Shown here one piece after another: positions 1 to 6,393 of a DNA stretch of 11,309 bases. Where the stretch lies: contig CAMKTM010000065.1 in the NCBI GenBank assembly GCA_946415695.1, positions 1 through 11,309 of the forward strand, read 5' to 3'. This DNA comes from an uncultured Prevotellaceae bacterium. GTDB taxonomy: Bacteria; Bacteroidota; Bacteroidia; Bacteroidales; Bacteroidaceae. Below the pieces are notes generated by a model, which saw only the letters and a program-made list of their open reading frames with translations, ran no database searches and was not told the DNA's origin. Both the position numbers and the translations under genes were made by a program. Position 1 is the first letter of the stretch, and every line of letters starts with the position of its first letter.

Positions 1-55
1 GAACAGCTACACAAGCCAGATGGTTCGCACCATCAAGTACTTCGCTGAACTCTAA
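1..55 (+). CDS. gap: Glyceraldehyde-3-phosphate dehydrogenase, C-terminal end only
   Basis: Only the last 17 codons and the TAA stop are present; the gene enters from the left edge in the frame starting at base 2. The peptide reads NSYTSQMVRTIKYFAEL. This matches the C-terminal helix of bacterial phosphorylating GAPDH, where the family motif WYDNE-x-SYT-x-Q-x-VRT-x-x-YFA ends the protein; the first base, G, fits the last base of the motif's Glu codon. The enzyme converts glyceraldehyde-3-phosphate to 1,3-bisphosphoglycerate with NAD in glycolysis, in the cytoplasm. The catalytic cysteine and the NAD domain are outside the window. A strong terminator follows 38 bp after the stop. The identification rests on a short tail, but the motif is distinctive. 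Confidence 0.8.
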   Translation, partial: NSYTSQMVRTIKYFAEL

Positions 56-67
56 ACCGACTCTAAA

Positions 68-135
68 CGGGCTTCCCTGCCCGAAATCCTTCAAGGGAAT
101 GTGTCACGCAACTGCTGACACATTCCCTTTTTTTT
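68..135 (+). terminator. Double-hairpin rho-independent terminator after gap
   Basis: A small hairpin (CGGGC at 68-72 with GCCCG at 79-83) precedes a 14-bp perfect stem (93-106 with 116-129, 9-nt loop), and the stem's 3' arm runs into a T tract ending at 135. Hairpin plus T tract is a classic intrinsic terminator in the + direction. Nearly the same sequence, including the small leading hairpin, recurs at 4969-5034 after the BspA-like gene. Confidence 0.85.
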
Positions 136-174
136 GTTCTTTTTCATACAAGGCAGCAAAATAACGCAAAATTG

Positions 175-206
175 TTTGGCGGTTTGTGCCGAAATTTATA
201 ACTTTG
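175..206 (+). promoter_or_regulatory. Bacteroidota sigma-ABfr-type promoter
   Basis: TTTG at 175-178 is followed by a 20-bp spacer and TAACTTTG at 199-206, an exact match to the Bacteroidota pattern TTTG-N19-21-TAnnTTTG. Transcription should start a few bases downstream, around 211-214. It would drive the structured region at 210-390 and possibly, by readthrough, the lipoprotein gene at 443. Confidence 0.75.
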
Positions 207-209
207 TAG

Positions 210-390
210 CCGATAAGCCTGAAACACAAATGAAAAAGCGGGTCAAATCTTAAAGAAATCCAAGGCTGAGAACACCGTTTGTAAGGACAGCCAAGGGGAA
301 AAGGACGTTTTCAGAACGTGACTATCATAAGGATAGACTCGGAGAAACAACTCCCACGTCCTTTCTTTGCTTTCGAGTATTAGTTTTTTA
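210..390 (+). ncRNA. Putative structured small RNA or structured 5' leader
   Basis: No credible reading frame covers this stretch, but it is rich in complementarity. GGCTG (264-268) pairs with CAGCC (288-292), extended by CC/GG (260-261 with 295-296) across an AA/AA internal loop. A 9-bp stem joins AAAGGACGT (300-308) to ACGTCCTTT (356-364) and encloses two hairpins: CTATC/GATAG (322-326 with 332-336) and GGAG/CTCC (341-344 with 351-354). ACGTT (305-309) could instead pair with AACGT (315-319), giving a competing fold. The T-rich run at 383-389 may mark the 3' end, giving about 175-180 nt, a length compatible with a 6S-type RNA. It could equally be a Bacteroidales-specific RNA family or the leader of the lipoprotein gene. 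The RNA class is not established. Confidence 0.45.
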
Positions 391-442
391 TTAACGCCGA
401 ATTTGGGAGTGGCAGGCAACATGTTAAAGATACCAACAAACT

Positions 443-1564
443 ATGAAGACTATCGCAAGACATTGTGCATTGCTGGTCTGCGCAGCCTTGATGCTGACGG
501 CCTGCACGGGAAAAGAATCGGGAGGCGGCATCCTGGGAGGCGGCAAACCTTTCGAAGAACTGGCACCCGTCATGGAAGAAAACGGAATAGCATTGCAAAA
601 GGCTATGAGAGAAGTGCTGAACGACCCGAGCATCCAAAGCATGAAGGAATTGAATGCTAAACTGGATGAAAAGACGAAATCGTGCAAGGAACCATACGAA
701 AAGGCATTGAAGAGCCTCGACGGCGTAATGGCGGAGACAGAAGCCGCCGAAGGCACTGGCCTGACAATCGAGAAGGGCTTCACCATGAGCGCTATAGAGG
801 AGGACGGCCATACCAACCTCGAACTCAAAGCAAGCGTAAAGCTCGGCGAAGATGTCAAACCAGGCGACATCTCGGCATTCGGCTATGAAGGCGACACCCC
901 AGTCCTCCTCCTCGCACGCAGCAGCGACAGCGGCGAGAGCGGCAGCATTGCTCAAAACACCAGCGGCCAGCTCAGTTGGAACAAGGAAGAGGGAATCGTT
1001 TCCTTCAAATTGCCAGCCGACCCCACACTTGCAGACAAGCTCGCCTGCGTTGACAAGATTGTTCTGAGTACGGACAAAGATCTCGCAGCGCAAATGAGAA
1101 AAGAGCAGGAAAAACGTTCTGAGGAATTGCTTGAAAGCATACTCAAAGGAGAAGCCAACCCCAAATCCAAAGCAAAAAAGTCCGAGGAAGCTACCCTCAA
1201 CAAGGCCCTCTTCGGCAGCTGGAGCGACGGCGGCGACGGCACTGGCATCAATATGGAACTGAACGAGAAGCAGAGCACCTACGAAGGTAGGAAAGGCTAC
1301 GGAATCCTGTCTGCCTCCATTGAGTACGAGCCCATATTCACACTTGTCTTCACCTCCCTCACACCCGACGGTGACAACATTAAGGTGCACTACGACCAGA
1401 TGGTGTCATACCTCGACGGCGACCCCGACGACCCCGACGGTGAATGTGAATGGGTAACGGAGAAAAAAGGCGAAGGTGACCTCACACTCATCCCGCAGGG
1501 CAAGAAAGTGAAGATAGACAGCAAGGACAAGGACATCAACGGCAAAGTCCTCAGCAGAGTATAG
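443..1564 (+). CDS. Predicted lipoprotein of unknown function
   Basis: I do not recognise a named family. The 373-residue protein starts with a lipoprotein signal peptide: a positively charged start (MKTIARH), a hydrophobic stretch, and lipobox LTAC with the lipidated Cys at position 21. A short Gly/Ser-rich linker (about 25-34) follows. Residues 35-100 are charged and helix-like (many E/K), 105-205 look beta-rich, 215-250 are a Lys/Glu-rich helical segment (EQEKRSEELLESILKGE), and 255-373 look like a beta sandwich or barrel (ALFGSWSDGG, repeated Asp-Pro near 330-340). It is probably anchored to the outer membrane or in the periplasm. The start at 443 is chosen because it gives an intact signal peptide; no Shine-Dalgarno sequence is visible. 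The BspA-like gene follows 42 bp downstream in the same direction, so the two may be co-transcribed. Confidence 0.8.
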   Translation: MKTIARHCALLVCAALMLTACTGKESGGGILGGGKPFEELAPVMEENGIALQKAMREVLNDPSIQSMKELNAKLDEKTKSCKEPYEKALKSLDGVMAETEAAEGTGLTIEKGFTMSAIEEDGHTNLELKASVKLGEDVKPGDISAFGYEGDTPVLLLARSSDSGESGSIAQNTSGQLSWNKEEGIVSFKLPADPTLADKLACVDKIVLSTDKDLAAQMRKEQEKRSEELLESILKGEANPKSKAKKSEEATLNKALFGSWSDGGDGTGINMELNEKQSTYEGRKGYGILSASIEYEPIFTLVFTSLTPDGDNIKVHYDQMVSYLDGDPDDPDGECEWVTEKKGEGDLTLIPQGKKVKIDSKDKDINGKVLSRV

Positions 1565-1606
1565 TGACATATTTATTAATGTATAACAACTATATTTTTT
1601 AGCATT

Positions 1607-4600
1607 ATGAAAACTAAATTTACTTTACTGGCGCTATTTGTGCAATTCTTCGTGTTGGCAGCCTCTGCCTATGACTTCACCACGGGAGGTGTTTACTACA
1701 ACATCACAAAGACACCGTCAAGTTCCGAACCGGGTGCCGTTACTGTCGTTAGTGGCACTGACCAGTATAGCGGTACAGTTACGATTCCAGCCTCGGTGAC
1801 TAATGACAGCAAGACATACAACGTAACTGCCATCGCAGAGAAGGCATTCCAGAACTGCATACACCTCCGTGCCATCAACATCGGCAGCAATGTCACCAGC
1901 ATTGGCTACCAAGCATTCCAGGGTTGTGAGGATTTGGAAGAGGTCGTTATCCCCGACAATGTCACGACATTGGGATATAACGGCAGCTATTCTTCACATC
2001 CATCTGAAACCTTCAAGAGTTGTGTTGCTTTGGAATCAGTAACCTTGGGCAGCAAACTGGCAAGTATGGGACGTGACGTGTTCATCAACTGCACCAGTCT
2101 GAAGAATGTCACCATCAAGGAAGGTTGCTCCCTCATCGGCGTTGGTTGCTTCAAGGGCTGTACGAAGATTGCCAATCTCACTATTCCAAACACAGTCAAT
2201 ACAATTAGCAGTGAGGCATTCTTTGGTTGTACGGCATTGAGAACCATCAATGTTCCTGCCTCTGTCACCGCTATTGGCGACATGGCCTTTCAGGGTTGTA
2301 CGGCACTTACCAATGCCACTATCGGTGATGGTGTGACCACGATCGGTTATCAGGCTTTTATGGGTTGCACACACCTCCTCACGGCAACACTGGGAAAAGA
2401 AGTGCGTAGCATTAACTACAAGGCTTTTGCTGGCTGCGATGAACTGGAAGAAATTGTCATTCCCGACAATGTTACGACATTGGGATATAACGGCAGCTAT
2501 TCTTCACATCCATCTGAAACCTTCATGGGTTGTGTTGCTTTGGAATCAGTAACCTTGGGCAGCAAACTGGCAAATATGGGACGTGACGTGTTCATCAACT
2601 GCACCAGTCTGAAGAATGTCACCATTAAGGAAGGTTGCTCCCTCATCGGCGTTGGTTGCTTCAAAGGCTGTACAAAGATTGCCAATCTCACTATTCCAAA
2701 CACAGTCAATACAATTAGCAGTGAGGCATTCTTTGGTTGTACGGCATTGAGAACCATCAATGTTCCTGCCTCTGTCACCGCTATTGGCGACATGGCCTTT
2801 CAGGGTTGTACGGCACTTACCAATGCCACTATCGGTGATGGTGTGACCACGATCGGTTATCAGGCTTTTATGGGTTGCACACACCTCCTCACGGCAACAC
2901 TGGGAAAAGAAGTGCGTAGCATTAACTACAAGGCTTTTGCTGGCTGCGATGAACTGGAAGAAATTGTCATTCCCGACAATGTTACGACATTGGGATATAA
3001 CGGCAGCTATTCTTCACATCCATCTGAAACCTTCATGGGTTGTGTTGCTTTGGAATCAGTAACCTTGGGCAGCGAACTGGCAAGTATGGGACGTGACGTG
3101 TTCATCAACTGCACTAATTTGAGGAACGTCACCATCAAGGATGGCTGCTCCTATATCGGCGTTGGTTGCTTCAAGGGCTGTGACAAGATAGCTCGGATTA
3201 CAATACCAAACACTATTGAAACTATTGATGCCGAGGCATTCTATGGTTGCACGTCATTATATTCTATTGATGTTCCTGCCTCTGTCACCGTTATTGGCGA
3301 CATGGCCTTTCAGGGTTGCACGGCACTTACCAATGCCACTGTCGGTGATGGTGTGACCACTATCGGTTATCAGGCTTTTATGGGTTGCACACACCTCCGT
3401 ACGGCAACACTGGGACAAGAAGTGCGTAGCATTAACTACAAGGCATTTGCTGGCTGCGATGAATTAAAGTCAATTGTCATTCCAGATCGTGTTACTACGC
3501 TGGGATACAACGGCAGTTATTCTTCACGTCCATCTGAAACATTCATGAATTGCATTAGTCTTGAATCTGTGACCTTGGGCAAGAGACTGGCTAACATGGG
3601 ACGTGATGTGTTTATCAACTGTACAAATCTGAAAAATGTCACCATTAAGGATGGCTGCTCCTATATCGGCGTTGGTTGCTTCAAGGGCTGTGACAAGATT
3701 GCCGAGATTACCATTCCTAACACTATTGAAACCATTGATGCCGAGTCATTCTATGGTTGCACGGCTCTAAAAAAGATTGATATTCCCGAAATGGTTACTA
3801 TTATCGGCGATAAGGCCTTCCAAGGATGTTTGTCGCTTACCAATGCCATCATTGGCGACGGTGTAACTACCATCGGTTATCAGGCTTTTATGGGCTGCAT
3901 CCAACTCCATTCGGCAACATTGGGTCAAGATTTGCGTACCATTAATTATCAGGCATTTGCCGGCTGCAGTGAGTTGGAAGAGATTGTCATTCCAGATCGT
4001 GTTACCACGTTAGGATACAATGGCAGCTATTCTGTTCATCCCTCCGAGACTTTCAAAGGTTGTACTAATCTGAAGTCTGTGACACTTGGCAAGAAGATTC
4101 AGGCAATGGGCACAGAGGTGTTCTCCGGTTGTACCAATCTGGAGAAAATTACCATCAAGGACGGTTGTGCAGCTATTGGCACAAAGTGCTTCGACGGTTG
4201 CAACGCCATTAAGGTTATCAAGAACTATTGCGTAGATATTCCCAACACGGCCGGCAATGCCTTCAGCAGCTACACGGCAGCGCTCTATGTGCCTTCTTCG
4301 GTCATCAATGACTATAAGGCTGCTGACCCTTGGAAGAATTTCCTGACAATCGACGTTATGGAGAACGCTCCCAGCGACGAAGCCAACAAGTGCGCCGACC
4401 CGGAAATTGTCTATGAGGAAGGTCAGCTGCGTCTGACATGTGCCACTGAAGGTGTCTCCTTCATCACCGAAATCACCGACACCGACATCAAGACTTACAC
4501 AACGGACATCATCGACCTCACCGTCACCTACACCATCAAGGCATACGCCGTGAAGGACGGACTTGACAACTCCAACATCGTGACCGGTACGCTTTGCTGG

Positions 4601-4867
4601 ATTGACGTTGCACCCGTTGCAGGCGGCGTTGTTGACGGCGTTTCGGAAGTCAAGGCAATGCCTGTTCTCATCCAAAGTAATGGCAACGTGCTTACCATCA
4701 GCGGAACGGAGGAAGGCACTTACATCGCTGTCTATGACATCGAAGGACGCATGGTAGGTCAAGCCCACAGCCAAGGCGAAGGTGGCACCAGCATCGCAAC
4801 AACTCTTCATGCCGGCAACATCGCCATTGTACGCATCGGCGAACGCAGCATAAAGGTTCAGATGTAG
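1607..4867 (+). CDS. BspA-like TpLRR surface protein with type IX-like C-terminus
   Basis: The protein has 1086 residues. Residues 1-21 are a signal peptide ending ASA. Residues 22-95 form an N-terminal module common in this family (YDFTTGGVYYNI and a TVTIPASV strand). From about 95 to 880 run Treponema pallidum-type leucine-rich repeats (LRR_5), recognisable by recurring AFxGCxxLxxxxIPxxVTxIG. They are organised as 170-residue super-repeats starting at residues 103, 273, 443, 613 and 783, the last one partial. Residues 905-985 look like the Ig-like domain that often follows such repeats in Prevotella proteins. The last 70 residues (VLTISGTEEGTYIAVYDIEGRMV ... SIKVQM, shown in part) resemble a type A sorting domain of type IX secretion. 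Family members are cell-surface adhesins or binding proteins; the ligand here is unknown. No clear promoter lies in the 42-bp gap upstream. Confidence 0.88.
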   Translation: MKTKFTLLALFVQFFVLAASAYDFTTGGVYYNITKTPSSSEPGAVTVVSGTDQYSGTVTIPASVTNDSKTYNVTAIAEKAFQNCIHLRAINIGSNVTSIGYQAFQGCEDLEEVVIPDNVTTLGYNGSYSSHPSETFKSCVALESVTLGSKLASMGRDVFINCTSLKNVTIKEGCSLIGVGCFKGCTKIANLTIPNTVNTISSEAFFGCTALRTINVPASVTAIGDMAFQGCTALTNATIGDGVTTIGYQAFMGCTHLLTATLGKEVRSINYKAFAGCDELEEIVIPDNVTTLGYNGSYSSHPSETFMGCVALESVTLGSKLANMGRDVFINCTSLKNVTIKEGCSLIGVGCFKGCTKIANLTIPNTVNTISSEAFFGCTALRTINVPASVTAIGDMAFQGCTALTNATIGDGVTTIGYQAFMGCTHLLTATLGKEVRSINYKAFAGCDELEEIVIPDNVTTLGYNGSYSSHPSETFMGCVALESVTLGSELASMGRDVFINCTNLRNVTIKDGCSYIGVGCFKGCDKIARITIPNTIETIDAEAFYGCTSLYSIDVPASVTVIGDMAFQGCTALTNATVGDGVTTIGYQAFMGCTHLRTATLGQEVRSINYKAFAGCDELKSIVIPDRVTTLGYNGSYSSRPSETFMNCISLESVTLGKRLANMGRDVFINCTNLKNVTIKDGCSYIGVGCFKGCDKIAEITIPNTIETIDAESFYGCTALKKIDIPEMVTIIGDKAFQGCLSLTNAIIGDGVTTIGYQAFMGCIQLHSATLGQDLRTINYQAFAGCSELEEIVIPDRVTTLGYNGSYSVHPSETFKGCTNLKSVTLGKKIQAMGTEVFSGCTNLEKITIKDGCAAIGTKCFDGCNAIKVIKNYCVDIPNTAGNAFSSYTAALYVPSSVINDYKAADPWKNFLTIDVMENAPSDEANKCADPEIVYEEGQLRLTCATEGVSFITEITDTDIKTYTTDIIDLTVTYTIKAYAVKDGLDNSNIVTGTLCWIDVAPVAGGVVDGVSEVKAMPVLIQSNGNVLTISGTEEGTYIAVYDIEGRMVGQAHSQGEGGTSIATTLHAGNIAIVRIGERSIKVQM
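1913..4230 (+). repeat. Five 510-bp tandem repeats inside the BspA-like gene
   Basis: Repeat starts are at 1913, 2423, 2933, 3443 and 3953, with a period of exactly 510 bp (170 codons); the last copy is shorter and degenerate. Line-by-line comparison shows 2165-2563 and 2675-3073 to be identical (399 bp), while the later copies have diverged. The frame is preserved, so gain or loss of a unit would leave a functional protein with a different length. Confidence 0.9.
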
Positions 4868-4968
4868 TAACAGATTATGCAACAAGGGAAAACGCTTCCC
4901 CGCCCAAGAACCTGACTGGTTGAGCATTAGCGAAACTTGATTAGGGTGAAGGGGTCCCGTAAAAGCGT

Positions 4969-5034
4969 CGGGCTTTCAAGCCCAGAATCCTTCAAGGGAA
5001 TGTGTCACGCGACGGCTGACACATTCCCTTTTTT
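4969..5034 (+). terminator. Second copy of the double-hairpin terminator, after the BspA-like gene
   Basis: A GGGCT/AGCCC hairpin (4970-4974 with 4979-4983) precedes a 14-bp perfect stem (4994-5007 with 5017-5030, 9-nt loop CGCGACGGC) that ends in TTTTTT. It aligns without gaps to the terminator after gap: from 4980 to the T tract only about four bases differ from 79-134. It lies about 100 bp past the BspA-like stop codon and should end that + strand transcript. Confidence 0.85.
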
Positions 5035-5093
5035 CGTTCGCCCTGCTTCTCGTCCGGGTTGGGTTGATTGCATGATGTGGCACGGCTGGGTGT

Positions 5094-5159
5094 TTGCTTG
5101 TACATGTAAAAGCAATTGCTTGTACATGTAAAAGCAATTGCACGTACATGTACAAGCAA
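5094..5159. repeat. Three tandem 22-bp near-palindromic repeats
   Basis: The copies occupy 5094-5115, 5116-5137 and 5138-5159. The first two are identical: TTGCTTGTACA followed by TGTAAAAGCAA. The third is TTGCACGTACA followed by TGTACAAGCAA. Each copy is an imperfect dyad centred on TACATGTA, so each half is 11 bp, about one helical turn. The array lies between the convergent BspA-like and xylanase genes. There are no spacers between copies. Confidence 0.85.
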
Positions 5160-5226
5160 AGAACATGCTGTGCGATGTGTGGAAAAAGGGAGTGCCATAA
5201 CAACCCGGACATCATTATTGATATAT

Positions 5227-5275
5227 AACGAAAGAACTCCGTGCAGGCTCTGGGCTTGCACGGAGTTCTTTCGTT
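5227..5275 (-). terminator. Long hairpin, probable terminator of the manC-xylanase operon
   Basis: A 19-bp perfect stem joins 5227-5245 with 5257-5275 and can extend inward by three more pairs (one G-U) to a 5-nt loop. It starts 14 bp beyond the xylanase stop codon on the minus strand. The arms begin or end in AACGAAAGAA/TTCTTTCGTT, so the 3' side of the minus-strand transcript is T-rich without a pure T run. It could act as a terminator or as a stabilising 3' end. With the terminator at 4969-5034 it separates the two converging transcripts. Confidence 0.7.
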
Positions 5276-5289
5276 GTTATCAGTTATTG

Positions 5290-6342
5290 TTAGCGGTTCA
5301 CGAGCCGGTAGTAGGCAGGCTTGGGCTGTAGGGCTTTGTCGAAGAGGAGGGGATGGTTCTTCTCGCCGAGCCAGGAGCAACCGTCGTGCAGGTTCCAGAA
5401 GGTGACGCAGTCTATCTTGTCGTGGAACTTGCGGAAGGTCTGGAAGAGACGCTCGTACTGCTGCGCGTGAAGCGCCTGTATGGTGTCTGTCATGCTGATG
5501 CCTTCTTTGCTGAAGTTCAGTTGCCCGCCCATCTCTTCGCTGGCACGGACATCGAGTTCTGTGATATGGATGTGCTCCACGAGCGAAGTGTACAGCGTCA
5601 GTGCATCTTCGAGCTCCTCGACGCTCGGCCCGAAGATGTTGTAGTGTCCCTGCATGCCGATGCCGTCGATTGGCACGCCTTCGGAGCGCATTCGCTGCAC
5701 CATCTCGTAGATGTTCCTCGACTTACGGGGGTTCGTCTCGTTGTAGTCGTTGTAGAAGAGAATGGCCTTCGGGTCGGCCTCGCGAGCGAACTGGAAAGCC
5801 TTGGCGATGAATTCGTCGCCGCAGAGCTGGTAGAGCTTGGACTGACGATAGGGATTCTCGCCGCCGTCGGACATGGCTTCGTTCACCACGTCCCAGGCGT
5901 AGATGACGTCTTTGTAGCGGTTCACGACCGTCAGGATGTGGTCCTTGAGGCGGGCATAAAAGATCTCCTTGTCCACGAAGTTGCCCTTGTCGTCGTGGTA
6001 CATCCAGTCCGAGAACTGATTGTGCCAGACGAGACAATGTCCGCGCATCTTGATGCCGTTCTCTCGACAGAAGTTGGCGATGCGGTCGGCCTCGTCCCAT
6101 CGCCAAACGTCGGGTGCCGGATGGAGCGAGGCGGGCTTCATGGCGTTCTCGCACGTCACACTGTTGAAGTGCTTGCGGATGAGGTCCTGCTCGGCATCGA
6201 TGCGCACATTGCGGCCGCTCAGCGAGACGCCCATCAGGAAGTCCCTTGCGAAGACGTCTTTAAGACCTTGTGCCGATGTTTGCAGGGCAAAGCATAAAAG
6301 GAGGAGAGTCCCCGCTGCTACCTTCAGGGGACGCAGCATCAT
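5290..6342 (-). CDS. Secreted GH10 endo-beta-1,4-xylanase
   Basis: This is a glycoside hydrolase family 10 enzyme, cutting internal beta-1,4 links in xylan with retention of configuration. From the start used here it has 350 residues: a signal peptide at about 1-24 (ending TSA) and then a single GH10 barrel. Visible family motifs are TCENAMKPAS (63-72), GHCLVWH (101-107), WDVVNEAM with the acid/base Glu at 155, HITELDV with the nucleophile Glu at 262, and FWNLHDGCSWL near 315-325. There is no carbohydrate-binding module. An upstream in-frame ATG at 6363 would add MVNGQWS, which is only translated heptanucleotide repeat, so ATG 6342 (or 6339) is preferred. The gene is 51 bp downstream of fcl with no visible promoter, so it probably shares the GDP-fucose operon transcript despite the unrelated function. 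Location is periplasmic or extracellular. Confidence 0.9.
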   Translation of the reverse strand: MMLRPLKVAAGTLLLLCFALQTSAQGLKDVFARDFLMGVSLSGRNVRIDAEQDLIRKHFNSVTCENAMKPASLHPAPDVWRWDEADRIANFCRENGIKMRGHCLVWHNQFSDWMYHDDKGNFVDKEIFYARLKDHILTVVNRYKDVIYAWDVVNEAMSDGGENPYRQSKLYQLCGDEFIAKAFQFAREADPKAILFYNDYNETNPRKSRNIYEMVQRMRSEGVPIDGIGMQGHYNIFGPSVEELEDALTLYTSLVEHIHITELDVRASEEMGGQLNFSKEGISMTDTIQALHAQQYERLFQTFRKFHDKIDCVTFWNLHDGCSWLGEKNHPLLFDKALQPKPAYYRLVNR

Positions 6343-6368
6343 TGACCATTGACCATTAACCATTGAAC
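6341..6368. repeat. Four tandem 7-bp repeats over the xylanase start region
   Basis: On the + strand the units are ATTGACC, ATTGACC, ATTAACC and ATTGAAC. On the minus strand each unit supplies an ATG, and neighbouring ATGs fall in different frames because 7 is not a multiple of 3. The ATGs at 6363, 6342 and 6339 are in frame with the xylanase. Confidence 0.75.
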
Positions 6369-6393
6369 ACTATGTATTAAGCGTTACTACAAT

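Noticed and set aside
260..300. Possible TPP riboswitch, because of a CTGAGA motif
   Set aside because: The second conserved half (the TGAACCTGATC-type segment) is absent and the surrounding helices do not match the THI box; the downstream genes have no link to thiamine.
367..660. 97-residue + strand open frame starting in the structured region
   Set aside because: It overlaps the lipoprotein gene in another frame and is Arg/His/Gly-rich with no signal peptide or motif.
380..1390. 336-residue open frame on the minus strand across the lipoprotein gene
   Set aside because: It is antisense to a gene with a clear lipoprotein signal and lipobox; the frame has Cys/Phe/Leu-rich composition with no family resemblance, typical of a shadow frame.
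5094..5159. CRISPR array
   Set aside because: Units are contiguous without unique spacers and no cas genes are present; the same reasoning applies to 10408-10517.
5353..6297. Long + strand open frame opposite the xylanase
   Set aside because: The minus strand encodes an intact GH10 enzyme with both catalytic glutamates; the opposite frame stays open because of GC-rich codon use.
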